NCBI RefSeq assembly: GCF_001612745.1
Contig: NZ_BDBA01000030.1
Span: 1-64,000 of the forward strand
Reading direction: 5' to 3'
DNA from: Nocardia amamiensis NBRC 102102
GTDB taxonomy: Bacteria > Actinomycetota > Actinomycetes > Mycobacteriales > Mycobacteriaceae
DNA length: 64,000 bases
Shown here: piece after piece, positions 8,704 through 17,626 of the stretch
Layout of the letters: each line of letters begins with the position of its first letter
How positions within the stretch are numbered: the first letter of the stretch is position 1
Notes under the pieces: model-generated
The model's input: only the letters and a program-made list of their open reading frames with translations
The model's database searches: none
What the model was told of the DNA's origin: nothing
Translations under genes and position numbers: made by a program

Positions 8704-10179
8704 GTGACCGATCTCGCTCGCGGTGAGAACCGCCCCGCGCCCGGAGATCGGCTGACGGTTACCGTCACCTGCTCGGCTCCCGTCGACGTTTCGGCGCTGT
8801 TGCTGAATGCCGCGGGCAGAGTACGCTCCGACGCCGACTTCGTGTTCTTCAATCAGCCTGTCGCGACCGGCGTCACCTACCGGCACGGTCAAGGCGCCGG
8901 TGACGTGGTGGACATCCAGACCAGCGCGTTGCCCGCCGATGTGGACCGGGTCGTCGTCACCGCGAGCCTGGACGGCAGCGGGCCGCCCACGTTCGCGGCC
9001 GTCGGCTCGCTGCGCGCGACCATCGCGTCCCCCTCGGGCACGCTGGCCTTCCCGATGACCGGGCTCAGCACCGAGACCGCGGTGGTCTGCGTGGAGATCT
9101 ACCGGCGCGGCGGCGGGTGGAAGGTTCGCGCGGTCGGCCAGGGTTACGACAACGGCTTGGCCGGGATCGCGACGGCGTTCGGCGTGAACATCGACGACGA
9201 ACCCGCGCCGCCCGCTCCTGCTCCCCCACCGGTATCCGGACCAGCGGCTGCGGCGCCTCCGTCGTATCAGCCCGCGCCACAGTCCGCCTATCCCGCGCCC
9301 CCGGCCTATCCCGCGCCCCCGGCCTATCCACCGCAACCGGCCTACCCTCCGCAACCGGCCCATCCACCGCAACCGGCCTATTCCGCGCCCGCCGCGGCGC
9401 CGCCACCACCGATGCCTTCACCTCAGCAAGGAGCGCTGCCGATGCAGAGCGAACTGTTCGCCCCCAGCCACGCCGAAGTCACCGGCGCAGGCATTCAGAA
9501 GCAGGGCGGCAAGATGATCAAGGTCGCCGTCAACGGCGAGGTCATGGCGCGGGCCGGGTCGATGGTCGCCTACCAGGGCGACCTGCATTTCCAGGCGCTC
9601 GGCGCCGGCGGTATCGGGCGGGCGATCCAGCAGCGGCTGACCGGTGAAGGCGTTCCGCTGATGAAGGTCTCCGGCCGCGGCGACCTGTTCGTCGCGAACG
9701 GCGCAGCCGACGTGCACACCATCGATCTGGACGGCACGGACGGCCTCACCATCAACGGCGCCAACGTGCTCGCGTTCGATACCAGCCTGCGCTACGACAT
9801 CCGGATGGTGCAGGGCGCCGCCGGATTCGCCAGCAACGCCGGATTGTTCAACTGCGTCTTCACCGGCCGCGGCCGCATCGCCATCACCACGCATGGCACA
9901 CCGGTGGTGCTCAACGTCGATCAGCCGACCTATGCCGATCCGCAGGCGGCGGTCGCCTGGTCGTCGAGCCTGCAGACCGGCATCAAGCGCAACGACTCTT
10001 TCGGCCTCGGCAGGCTGATGGGCCGCAGCACCGGCGAGGGGATCACGCTGTCGTTCTCCGGCCACGGTTTCGTCATCGTGCAGCCCTCGGAGCTTCCGCC
10101 CGGCGGCTTCCTCGGCGGCACCGGCGGCGGCCAGGAGGCGGGGCAGAGCGGCGGCGTGCTGGGCGGGCTGTTCGGGTAG
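8704..10179 (+). CDS. TerD-AIM24 fusion protein
   Basis: The 491-residue protein has three parts. Residues 1-160 resemble the TerD/calcium-binding tellurite-resistance fold (LARGENRPAP, NAAGRVRSDADFVFFNQP, then a DFIGLN-like LPADVDRVVVTASL segment). Residues about 165-240 are a proline/alanine/tyrosine linker with repeats of the type YPAPPA and YPPQPA. The rest (about 245-491) matches AIM24-type proteins (SHAEVTGAGIQKQGGKMIKV, LFVANGAADVHTIDLDG), a TRAP-like beta fold. TerD proteins act in stress-linked ion or phage responses; bacterial AIM24 proteins are poorly understood. The GTG at 8704 is chosen as the nearest start to the TerD domain. It is monocistronic, convergent with the phosphoesterase. 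Confidence 0.85.
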   Translation: MTDLARGENRPAPGDRLTVTVTCSAPVDVSALLLNAAGRVRSDADFVFFNQPVATGVTYRHGQGAGDVVDIQTSALPADVDRVVVTASLDGSGPPTFAAVGSLRATIASPSGTLAFPMTGLSTETAVVCVEIYRRGGGWKVRAVGQGYDNGLAGIATAFGVNIDDEPAPPAPAPPPVSGPAAAAPPSYQPAPQSAYPAPPAYPAPPAYPPQPAYPPQPAHPPQPAYSAPAAAPPPPMPSPQQGALPMQSELFAPSHAEVTGAGIQKQGGKMIKVAVNGEVMARAGSMVAYQGDLHFQALGAGGIGRAIQQRLTGEGVPLMKVSGRGDLFVANGAADVHTIDLDGTDGLTINGANVLAFDTSLRYDIRMVQGAAGFASNAGLFNCVFTGRGRIAITTHGTPVVLNVDQPTYADPQAAVAWSSSLQTGIKRNDSFGLGRLMGRSTGEGITLSFSGHGFVIVQPSELPPGGFLGGTGGGQEAGQSGGVLGGLFG

Positions 10180-10205
10180 CGCGGCGCTACGCCGTGTCCT
10201 CTGCC

Positions 10206-10265
10206 GGCATGAGCGGAAGCCTCCGTGGTCACGCTCGGCCGCCTCCGGGCCCGGCCGCTCATGCC
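10206..10265. terminator. Possible bidirectional terminator
   Basis: GGCATGAGCGG (10206-10216) pairs perfectly with CCGCTCATGCC (10255-10265) around a long GC-rich loop between two convergent genes. The second arm overlaps the last codons of the phosphoesterase gene, which lowers confidence. Confidence 0.4.
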
Positions 10266-12067
10266 TGGAGCGAAACGAGCTCGACGACGGTGATGTCCGA
10301 CGGTGCGCCCACGCGCACCGGCGGGCCCCACGCCCCGGCTCCCCTGCTGACGTACAACTGGGTGTCGCCGTAGCGCTCCAGCCCGGCAACGGCCGGATTC
10401 GCCAGGCCGGCAAGGTAATTGCCGGGCCAGATCTGCCCGCCGTGGGTATGGCCGGACAGCTGGAGATCGACACCGTGCGCGACCGCGTCCTCGATCAGTA
10501 TCGGCTGGTGCGCCAGCAGTACCGCCGTGCGGGCGCGGTCGCGGTCGCTGAGCGCCTTGCCGAAATCCGGGCCCTGGCCGGTCCGTTCGCCCTGCACGTC
10601 GTTCACGCCCGCGAGGTCGAATCCCGGTAGCTCGGTGCGGGCATTCGCCAGCAAGTGCATGCCGAGTTCCTGGACGTGCTCGATCCACTGCTCGGCGCCG
10701 GAGAAGTACTCGTGGTTGCCGGTGACGAAGAACGCGCCATGCCGGGCCCGCAGCCGCGCCAGCGGCTCGACGGCCGAGCGCAGGTGCTCGACGCTGCCGT
10801 CCACCAGGTCACCGACGACGGCGATGAGGTCGGGCTGAGTGTCGTTGACGGTCCGGACCACCCGCTCGGCGAAGCCGCGGCCCAGGATGGGGCCGAGATG
10901 GACGTCGCTGACCACCGCGATGCGGAATCCATCGGCATTGCGCGGCAATTTCGCCAGGGGCACGGCCACACGCTTGACGCTGGGTCCGTTGAGGACGCCA
11001 TACGCTCCGAGGCCAACGGTGGTCGCGGCGGCGGCCGCAGCGGCTCCACCCACCACCCGCGAGACGAAGACGCGACGAGGTAGTCGAGCGGCCGTAGGCG
11101 GCGCGGTGGCGACGGACTCAGCCGACCCCGCTGCCCTGGACCCCGCCGACCCCGCCGCCCTGGACTCAGCCGACGCTGTCGCGGCAACCTCGTCCGGCAC
11201 GGAATCCGGCGCTGCTACGGAGTCCTCGACGGCACCCGGTTCACCCGCAACAGCCGTGGCCCGCCCGGAATTCGGTGCTGCTGCGGAGTCCGCGGCGGCA
11301 GGGGTTTCACCCGCAACAGCGGTAGCCCGTCGGGGATCCGATGCGAGCCCACCCGAGTTCCCAGCAGCAGTCGCTTCACTCGCAACAGCCCTCGCCTGCA
11401 GAGAATCCGGCGTTGCTACAGAATCCACGGCAGCAGCCGGTTCACTCGCAACAGCCGTAGCCCGTAGGGGATCCGATGCGAGCCCACCCGAGTCCCCGGC
11501 AGCAGTCGCTTCACTCGCAACAGCCCTCGCCTGCACGGAATCCGGCGTTGCTATGGAATCCACGGCAGCAGCCGGTTCACTCGCAACAGCCGTAGCCCGT
11601 AGGGAATTCGATGCGAGCGCACCCGAGTCCGCGGCGGCGGCAGGTTCCCGCGCAATAGCCTTGTCCTGGTCGGGACTCAGAGCGGATGTGGGCTCCACCT
11701 CGACCGTAGCGGCCGGTGCGTCCAGCGGTGGGTCGCGATCGATCCAGCGCAGCAGCAGGAACCGGATCGGCTCGCCGACCAGCAGCGCCAGCAGCAGGTA
11801 GACGAACAGCGCACCCCAGAGGTAGCCGGGCCAGGCGATGATCCGGACCACGGCGAACGGAGCGGACGCCACTTCGGCGACCGTCGCACCGATCAGCAGC
11901 AGCGGCCCTGCCAGCACCACCGCGGTGCCGACGCGTCGCCCCGGGGAGCCCTCGTTCGTCGTGTCCCGCACCAAGCGCCGCCACAGGTACCAGTGCAGCG
12001 CGCCGAACACTGCGACAACACCGACCACCGCGAGGATGGCTCCGACGGCAACAAGCACAACGACCAC
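10259..12067 (-). CDS. Membrane metallophosphoesterase with tandem repeats
   Basis: The 602-residue protein has an N-terminal membrane region of about three to four helices (residues 1-110), a low-complexity alanine-rich region (about 120-325), another hydrophobic helix after RRVFVSR (about 337-357) and a C-terminal calcineurin-type phosphoesterase. All metal motifs are present: DVHLGP, GDLVDG, GNHEYF and GHTHGGQIW. This is the YkuE/YaeI-like class, whose members act on lipid-linked or phospholipid-derived phosphates. Two near-identical 45-residue repeats sit at residues 158-202 and 203-247. The start is GTG at 12065-12067. Substrate is unknown; an outward-facing catalytic domain is inferred. 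Confidence 0.9.
   Translation of the reverse strand: MVVVLVAVGAILAVVGVVAVFGALHWYLWRRLVRDTTNEGSPGRRVGTAVVLAGPLLLIGATVAEVASAPFAVVRIIAWPGYLWGALFVYLLLALLVGEPIRFLLLRWIDRDPPLDAPAATVEVEPTSALSPDQDKAIAREPAAAADSGALASNSLRATAVASEPAAAVDSIATPDSVQARAVASEATAAGDSGGLASDPLRATAVASEPAAAVDSVATPDSLQARAVASEATAAGNSGGLASDPRRATAVAGETPAAADSAAAPNSGRATAVAGEPGAVEDSVAAPDSVPDEVAATASAESRAAGSAGSRAAGSAESVATAPPTAARLPRRVFVSRVVGGAAAAAAATTVGLGAYGVLNGPSVKRVAVPLAKLPRNADGFRIAVVSDVHLGPILGRGFAERVVRTVNDTQPDLIAVVGDLVDGSVEHLRSAVEPLARLRARHGAFFVTGNHEYFSGAEQWIEHVQELGMHLLANARTELPGFDLAGVNDVQGERTGQGPDFGKALSDRDRARTAVLLAHQPILIEDAVAHGVDLQLSGHTHGGQIWPGNYLAGLANPAVAGLERYGDTQLYVSRGAGAWGPPVRVGAPSDITVVELVSLQA
11327..11596. repeat. Tandem 135-bp repeat, two full copies
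   Basis: Copies at 11462-11596 and 11327-11461 encode near-identical 45-residue blocks of the phosphoesterase, differing at only a few positions. Degenerate half-copies continue toward 11200. The unit length is a multiple of three, so copy-number changes keep the frame. Confidence 0.9.
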
Positions 12068-12158
12068 AACGGCACTCTCTGTGAGCTTTTCGGGATCCGC
12101 GGCACCAACTTACGTCACGGCATCCGTGACGCGCGCCGAGCCGGGTTCCCGCTTCCGG

Positions 12159-12671
12159 TCATCTCGTCCGCTCGAGCACGCCGCGCACGAAGGCGGCCTG
12201 ACCCGCGTGTTGCAAATCGTCGGCGATCGCGCTGACCAGCCGCACGCCCAGCGTCACCGGCGGGTCCCATCGGGTGTCGACGACGCGGTCCAGATCGCCG
12301 TCCTCGAGTTCACGAACGAAACGCAGCGTCTGCTCGTGCACGGCGTCGAAGTAGCCGGTGAGCAGTTCGGCCGACGCGCGGATGACGGCCACGTCGGCGG
12401 GCCGGTCGCCGTATCCGGTCGCGGTTTTGTCGACCGGCAGGCCGAACCGGTCGAACCAGCCCTGCGCGGTCCATACCTGCTCGATGCCTGCCACATCGGC
12501 AATGTGGTCGTCCTGCACGCGGGTCAGATGCCACACCAGCCACGCGATCGAGTTGGCTCCTGCATCGACCCGATGGACCAGGTCGTCCTCCCCCAGTCCG
12601 TCCACCGCCTCGTGCACTGTCTCCTTGATCCGTTCGTAGCCGTCGGTCAGCACATCGGCACTCGTGGCCAT
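12159..12671 (-). CDS. DinB-like/mycothiol-type metal-binding protein
   Basis: The 170-residue protein has the four-helix DinB pattern with likely metal-binding histidines in SIAWLVWHLTRVQDDH and DDLQHAGQAAFVRGVL. Actinobacterial members include mycothiol-dependent transferases and maleylpyruvate isomerases; the exact reaction here is unknown. I choose the ATG at 12669-12671 because GAGAGGAG lies just upstream and the domain begins directly after; an open frame upstream has no such signal. It is divergent from the small secreted glycine-rich protein gene. Confidence 0.8.
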   Translation of the reverse strand: MATSADVLTDGYERIKETVHEAVDGLGEDDLVHRVDAGANSIAWLVWHLTRVQDDHIADVAGIEQVWTAQGWFDRFGLPVDKTATGYGDRPADVAVIRASAELLTGYFDAVHEQTLRFVRELEDGDLDRVVDTRWDPPVTLGVRLVSAIADDLQHAGQAAFVRGVLERTR

Positions 12672-12777
12672 GGTCGACTCCTCTCGATGTCCGGTGCCCT
12701 GACGGTACCCAGCGCGGCCACCCCGCACGAGCGCCGACGCGGCCGGCGAGGCGGAATTCTCGCACGATCGCACCACA

Positions 12778-12806
12778 TTGAACGTGCCGTTATATGGCGG
12801 TACGAT
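12778..12806 (+). promoter_or_regulatory. Promoter of the glycine-rich secreted protein gene
   Basis: TTGAAC (12778-12783) and TACGAT (12801-12806) are separated by exactly 17 bases, close to the housekeeping sigma consensus. The start codon follows at 12887, giving a leader of about 75 bases. Confidence 0.6.
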
Positions 12807-12886
12807 ATTCAGTGGCGAGATCAGGTTCGGTGGAGGCAACTGGGTCACCGGCCGGACGACTACCTACCGCAGTGAGGAAGTACCGA

Positions 12887-13201
12887 ATGATGCACGACCA
12901 CAAGGCCGGACGCGCACGGCGCACGGCTGTCCGCGTGGCGATGGTCGCCGCGCTCGCACTGACGCCGGTCGCCGCCACCGCGGCGCCCGCGCTGGCGCAG
13001 CAGCCGACCGTCGCGCAGGCCGAAGAAATCCACGGACGCGGGTGGCATCACCACGGCGGGTGGGGTCGCCACGGCTACGGCGGCTGGGGCGGCTGGGGCG
13101 GCTACGGATACTGGGGCAGCCCATACGGTTTCTGGGGCAGCCCGTTCGGCATGTGGCCCGGCATCTTCGTGCCGCTGCTCGGCACTGGAAGCGCCTTCTG
13201 A
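12887..13201 (+). CDS. Small secreted Gly/Trp/His-rich protein
   Basis: The 104-residue product has a clear signal peptide (ARRTAVRVAMVAALALTP then ATAAPALA, cleavage near residue 40) and a mature part rich in glycine, tryptophan, tyrosine and histidine, with runs such as HGRGWHHHGGWGRHGYGGWG and repeated YWGSPYGFWGSPFGMW. TGAGGA lies nine bases before the ATG at 12887. The histidine cluster suggests metal binding and the aromatic repeats suggest surface or wall association; both are inference. I do not recognise a named family. Confidence 0.7.
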   Translation: MMHDHKAGRARRTAVRVAMVAALALTPVAATAAPALAQQPTVAQAEEIHGRGWHHHGGWGRHGYGGWGGWGGYGYWGSPYGFWGSPFGMWPGIFVPLLGTGSAF

Positions 13202-13832
13202 GCACCAGCGTCTTACCTCAGCTGATTCCGGCTCCGCGGCATCCGCTTCGGGGCAGCGGCCTTTCCCGCACGCTGCGACCGTGGAGCCGGAATCGCCTGT
13301 AGCCGAATGGACTCGGCTCTCGATGGCCGAACCCGCCGCCCACCCGAACCTTGCACCTTCCCCGGCGATCGTCCCGGTGAGACGGAAATCCGCAACAGGA
13401 TGGCGTCCTCGAATTGTGCTTCCGCACAACGAGACTGCTTGAGCGATCGAAGCTCGCAGCCCATGGCGGCTTCTCCACACACCAGAGCGATGCCGCAGCA
13501 GCATCGGGGCAGCACCACCGGCGTGCTCGCACCGCACCATGTGCTCGCGCCTGGAATTTTCGAAGAAATACGTCATTCCAGCGATCGAATTATCTGCCAT
13601 ATCGGCCGGGTCAGCAGACATTTGGCAATCCATCGAAAAATGTGGACGAAAGTCCCACTGCCCATCCATAATTCGCGCACCCGTAGCGGTGGAGCGATGT
13701 GGTTATTTTTCAGTGAAATTCGCAGAACGATTGCTTCGGCAAAGCCGTGCGGCCAGAATGGGTAGGGCCGAGAACCGGCACTTCGGGGATTCGTCGGCAC
13801 TCGTGGCCGACACGACTATGTGGGGAAATACG
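13202..13832. other. Gene-free region with a long inverted repeat
   Basis: No supported gene over 630 bases. GATTCCGGCTCC at 13224-13235 pairs perfectly with GGAGCCGGAATC at 13283-13294 around a 47-base loop; it may end the upstream transcript or form a structured RNA. The right half is noticeably more AT-rich. Confidence 0.45.
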
Positions 13833-14387
13833 ATGAGAGTCAACAGATTCGCCGCCACCGCCCTGCTCGCGGTCGGAGCCACCGGAATAGCGACGGGCGT
13901 CGCGAATGCCCATCCCGCCGCGCCCGCGCAGGTCAGCGTGCACGGTGTCGAGCAGGGAGTCGGATTCACCTCGGCGCCTGCTCCTGACGGCAGCGCGGTG
14001 GTCACCACTGTGGCCGCGGGCAGCTTCGCCTTGACCACCGACGCCAGAGCCGTCGAACTCCGTGACGGCGCTGGGCAGGTCATCACGACCGTTCCGCTGG
14101 CCTTCCAGTCCTCCGGAGCGACGTACGGACTGGCGCCGACGATCACCGATGCCGGCCGCACCCTCACGGTGACTCCGGTCGGCGCTCCCGCGGCGACCGA
14201 TCGGCTCAACCAGTTCGTCAACGAGCAGGAAACGCTCGCGCGCAAGCAGCACAACGCGGGGGTGGGCGCCCTCATCGGCGCGGGAATCGGGGCCGTGATC
14301 GGCTTCTTCCTCGGCGGCGTCGGTGCGCTGGTCACTGTTCCGATCGGAGCGGGAATCGGTGCGCTGATCGGTTTCGCCACACCGTAA
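13833..14387 (+). CDS. Secreted protein with glycine-zipper C-terminus
   Basis: The 184-residue protein starts with a signal peptide (MRVNRFAATALLAVGATG, cleavage near ANA-HP) and has a beta-rich middle (SFALTTDARAVELRDGAGQV, then VPLAFQ). Its C-terminal third is a hydrophobic glycine-rich stretch (GVGALIGAGIGAVIGFFLGG) that would insert in or lie on a membrane. The protein at 60928-61626 has the same layout and alignable motifs (GMPLKFR for VPLAFQ), so the two are paralogues. The family recurs in Nocardia genomes as far as I know, without assigned function. The ATG at 13833 starts the signal directly. Confidence 0.75.
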   Translation: MRVNRFAATALLAVGATGIATGVANAHPAAPAQVSVHGVEQGVGFTSAPAPDGSAVVTTVAAGSFALTTDARAVELRDGAGQVITTVPLAFQSSGATYGLAPTITDAGRTLTVTPVGAPAATDRLNQFVNEQETLARKQHNAGVGALIGAGIGAVIGFFLGGVGALVTVPIGAGIGALIGFATP

Positions 14388-14398
14388 TCCGCCGGTTC

Positions 14399-14431
14399 GG
14401 TGTGCGGCCGCCGATCGCGCGACCGCACACC
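14399..14431 (+). terminator. Terminator hairpin after the secreted protein gene
   Basis: GGTGTGCGG pairs with CCGCACACC around a 15-base loop, 12 bases after the stop codon. Confidence 0.65.
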
Positions 14432-14787
14432 GCCGCCGGAATTGCGTAGACACCGTTCATTTCGCGTGCGGTGTGAAAGTACAGGGGCTGACCACAAGGC
14501 ACCGAACTCCAGCACCGGCCTGTGCGCCGAGGACGGTTTCACGCCGGAAACAGCGCCCCACGCCCGCCGAGCTCTGCGCAGATGTCATGACTCACGCGAA
14601 AGTCCGCCATCCGCTGGTCCAAGAGCCTGCGCGCCGGTCGGCGCCCCGGCGACATCTCACCCACCGCGGTCTCCGCTGCCGCTGACCGACTCCGTGCAGC
14701 CCGGCGCAAAACGGGATCTCGGAGGCGCTCACTGCGGCATGATGAGAGAGCACGGAGACGATCGGAGCGACGACACAGGATCGCGAG
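14432..14787. other. Upstream region of the GAF regulator, no gene seen
   Basis: About 350 bases with no supported coding sequence; it should contain the promoter of the GAF-domain regulator at 14788. Confidence 0.4.
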
Positions 14788-15990
14788 ATGGCACAGAGCC
14801 GTTCCCTCGCGCAGCAACGGGCTGCACTGGAACAAGAGTGGTCCCGATGGATACCCGCCGGAACACCGCAGGGTGATTCCGCGCTGCGCAGTGAGGTCGC
14901 GCAATCCTGGCTGCGATCGCTGCGCACCGTCGATCCCGCGTGTGACCACGCTCCCCACGACGAAGCCGACGTAGCCGCCCGCTGGGCCGAGTCCCCGCTG
15001 CGCACACCGGTATCCGAGCTGACCGACCAGCTGCGCGGCGTCACCGAGGACGCGGGCTACGTCGCCGCGATCACCGACGAGAGCGGCACCATTCTGTGGT
15101 CGCACGGCGGCCCGGTCATGCGCCGCCGCGCCGAGCAGGTGAACTTCGCGCCGGGCGGGCGATGGGACGAGGCGCACATGGGCACGAACGCATTGTCACT
15201 GGCGCTGCGCACCGAACGGCCGCACACCGTGTTCTCCGCTGAGCATTTGGTGGCTGCCCTGCACGGATGGGTCTGCTATTGCGCGCCGATCCGCGGCGCG
15301 GACGGCCATCAGCTCGGCGTGCTGGACCTGTCCACGACCTGGGACCGAGCCCACCCGCTGGCCATGGCCACGGCACGCGCCCTGGTCAGCGCCATCGAGA
15401 CCAAGCTGCACCACCGCATGGCAGCGCCGGGCGTCCGGCTGACCTGCCTCGGCACCGGCCGCCTGACCCGCGCCGGAGCACCTGTGCGGTTGCGCCCCAG
15501 GCACCTGGAGATCTTGGCGCTGCTGGCGCTCGAGCCGGAGGGCTATACGCATGAGCGGCTGCACTTCGCGGTGTACGGCGATCGGCCGGTCGGCGCGAGC
15601 ACACTCAAGTCCGAGATGTCCTACCTGCGGCGCGCGACCGGCGGTGACATCACCAGCCGGGTCTATCAGCTGGTGAGCCCACTGTCCTGCGACGCGGTGG
15701 ACGTGCTCGCGGCGCTGGAAGCAGGCGATACCGCCATGGCCGTCGAGTTGTATCGCGGGCCGCTGCTGCCCGACTCGGATACTCCGGGAATTGTGCGGTG
15801 GCGCGAGTATCTGGAGGTCGGCGTGCGCACCGCGGTGCTGTCCAGCGCGACCGCCGAGCACGCGCTGCGCTACGGGGAACGCGCGCCCCACGACATCGAA
15901 GTGCACGAACACGCGCTGCGCCTGTTGCCCGCCGGCGACGGTCGTCGTGCGCTCGCCGCGGCGCGGCTGCACAGCGCGCTGCACGACTGA
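14788..15990 (+). CDS. GAF-domain transcriptional regulator of aldehyde oxidation
   Basis: The 400-residue protein has an AcoR-like N-terminal part (residues about 30-215; [17 protein letters not shown], then the GAF core with [16 protein letters not shown] and [10 protein letters not shown]) and a C-terminal winged-helix region (about 235-320; [19 protein letters not shown]). It lacks the sigma54 AAA domain of classical AcoR, as expected for actinobacteria. It lies directly upstream of an aldehyde dehydrogenase and a DUF779 gene, a neighbourhood repeatedly seen in Mycobacterium, Rhodococcus and Nocardia. Activation of that operon in response to an alcohol or aldehyde is inferred. Confidence 0.8.
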   Translation: MAQSRSLAQQRAALEQEWSRWIPAGTPQGDSALRSEVAQSWLRSLRTVDPACDHAPHDEADVAARWAESPLRTPVSELTDQLRGVTEDAGYVAAITDESGTILWSHGGPVMRRRAEQVNFAPGGRWDEAHMGTNALSLALRTERPHTVFSAEHLVAALHGWVCYCAPIRGADGHQLGVLDLSTTWDRAHPLAMATARALVSAIETKLHHRMAAPGVRLTCLGTGRLTRAGAPVRLRPRHLEILALLALEPEGYTHERLHFAVYGDRPVGASTLKSEMSYLRRATGGDITSRVYQLVSPLSCDAVDVLAALEAGDTAMAVELYRGPLLPDSDTPGIVRWREYLEVGVRTAVLSSATAEHALRYGERAPHDIEVHEHALRLLPAGDGRRALAAARLHSALHD

Positions 15991-16054
15991 GACCCGGGCC
16001 CCGCCCGTGCGCCTCAATGTTTCCTCAACCCTCGCGCGGCATAGTGACCTGCAT

Positions 16055-16072
16055 CACGGCCGGACCGCCGTG
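16055..16072. promoter_or_regulatory. Inverted repeat before the aldehyde dehydrogenase gene
   Basis: CACGGC and GCCGTG flank a six-base spacer 37 bases before the dehydrogenase ATG. It may be the GAF regulator's site, or simply part of a GC-rich leader. Confidence 0.3.
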
Positions 16073-16108
16073 CGCTTCACGTCCGCAACCAGCGAGGAGT
16101 CACCCGCC

Positions 16109-17626
16109 ATGAGCTATGCAAAGCCGGGAACCGAGGGCAGCGTCGTCGAATTCGCCACGCGCTACGAGAACTTCATCGGCGGCGAATGGACCGCCCCCGT
16201 GGAGGGCCGGTACTTCGAGAATCCCTCCCCGGTGGACGGACAGACGTTCTGCGAGGTGGCACGGTCGTCGGCCGCCGACATCGATCTGGCGTTGGACGCC
16301 GCGCACCAGGCGGCCGACGCGTGGGGTGCCACCTCGGCCACCGAGCGCGCGAACATCCTGAACAAGATCGCCGACCGGATCGAGGACAACCTCGAGGCGC
16401 TCGCGGTCGCCGAGACCTGGGAGAACGGCAAGCCGGTCCGCGAAACGCTGGCCGCCGACCTGCCGTTGGCGGTCGATCACTTCCGCTACTTCGCCGGAGC
16501 CGTCCGCGCCCAGGAGGGCGGTATCAGCGAGGTCGACGCCGACACCATCGCCTACCACTTCCACGAACCGCTCGGTGTGGTCGGGCAGATCATTCCGTGG
16601 AACTTCCCGATCCTGATGGCCGCCTGGAAGCTCGCGCCCGCACTGGCCGCGGGCAACGCGGTGGTGCTCAAGCCCGCCGAGCAGACGCCGGCTTCGATCC
16701 TGAAGGTGGTCGAGCTGATCGCCGATCTGCTGCCTGCAGGAGTGCTGAACGTGGTCAACGGCTTCGGCGTCGAGGCGGGCAAACCACTGGCCGCCAGCCC
16801 GCGGGTGGCCAAGGTCGCGTTCACCGGAGAGACCACCACCGGCAGGCTGATCATGCAGTACGCCAGCGAGAACATCATCCCGGTCACGCTCGAACTGGGC
16901 GGCAAGAGCCCCAACATCTTCCTGCCCGACGTCATGGCCGCCGACGACGCCTTCCTGGACAAGGCCATCGAGGGATTCGTGATGTTCGCGCTCAATCAGG
17001 GCGAGGTGTGCACGTGCCCGTCCCGCGCGCTGATCCACTCGTCGATCTACGACGAGTTCATCGCCCGGTGCCTGGAGCGGACGAAGGCGATCAAGGGCGG
17101 CGACCCGCTGGAGGAGACCACCATGATCGGCGCGCAGGCTAGCAACGACCAGTACGAGAAGATCCTGTCCTACATCGACATCGGGCGTCGCGAAGGCGCG
17201 CAGGTGCTCACCGGCGGCGGTGCGCGCAAGGTCGAGGGCTACCCCGGCGGCTACTACGTGGAGCCGACGATCTTCGCCGGCCGCAACGACATGCGGATCT
17301 TCCAGGAGGAGATCTTCGGGCCGGTCGTGTCGGTGACCACGTTCGACTCCACCGACGAGGCGCTGAAGCTCGCCAACGACACCCTCTACGGTCTCGGCGC
17401 CGGGGTGTGGACCCGCGACATCAACGCCGCCTACCGGCTCGGCAGGCAGATCAAGGCCGGCCGCGTCTGGACCAACTGCTATCACGCCTATCCCGCGCAC
17501 GCGGCCTTCGGCGGCTACAAGAAGTCCGGTATCGGACGCGAGAACCACCGCATGATGCTCGACCACTACCAGCAGACGAAGAACCTGCTGGTCAGCTACT
17601 CCCCGGACAAGCTCGGATTCTTCTGA
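16109..17626 (+). CDS. NAD-dependent aldehyde dehydrogenase (AcoD/ExaC type)
   Basis: The 505-residue enzyme has the full aldehyde dehydrogenase set: [26 protein letters not shown], the glutamate in [10 protein letters not shown] (about E262), the catalytic cysteine in NQGEVC (C301) and [12 protein letters not shown]. It oxidises aldehydes, probably acetaldehyde, to the acid with NAD(P)+ in the cytoplasm. GAGGAG precedes the ATG at 16109. The stop overlaps the DUF779 start (TGATG), so both are translated together. Upstream lies the GAF regulator. Substrate range beyond short aliphatic aldehydes cannot be read from sequence. Confidence 0.95.
   Translation: MSYAKPGTEGSVVEFATRYENFIGGEWTAPVEGRYFENPSPVDGQTFCEVARSSAADIDLALDAAHQAADAWGATSATERANILNKIADRIEDNLEALAVAETWENGKPVRETLAADLPLAVDHFRYFAGAVRAQEGGISEVDADTIAYHFHEPLGVVGQIIPWNFPILMAAWKLAPALAAGNAVVLKPAEQTPASILKVVELIADLLPAGVLNVVNGFGVEAGKPLAASPRVAKVAFTGETTTGRLIMQYASENIIPVTLELGGKSPNIFLPDVMAADDAFLDKAIEGFVMFALNQGEVCTCPSRALIHSSIYDEFIARCLERTKAIKGGDPLEETTMIGAQASNDQYEKILSYIDIGRREGAQVLTGGGARKVEGYPGGYYVEPTIFAGRNDMRIFQEEIFGPVVSVTTFDSTDEALKLANDTLYGLGAGVWTRDINAAYRLGRQIKAGRVWTNCYHAYPAHAAFGGYKKSGIGRENHRMMLDHYQQTKNLLVSYSPDKLGFF

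Noticed and set aside
8203-9372. Minus-strand open frame of about 390 codons opposite the TerD part
   Set aside because: Arginine-rich repeats mirror the proline-rich linker codons; no start signal or domain.
9290-9390. Short tandem DNA repeats that could suggest a CRISPR or satellite
   Set aside because: They are codons of the YPAPPA/YPPQPA linker in a real gene, with no spacers of repeat-spacer type.
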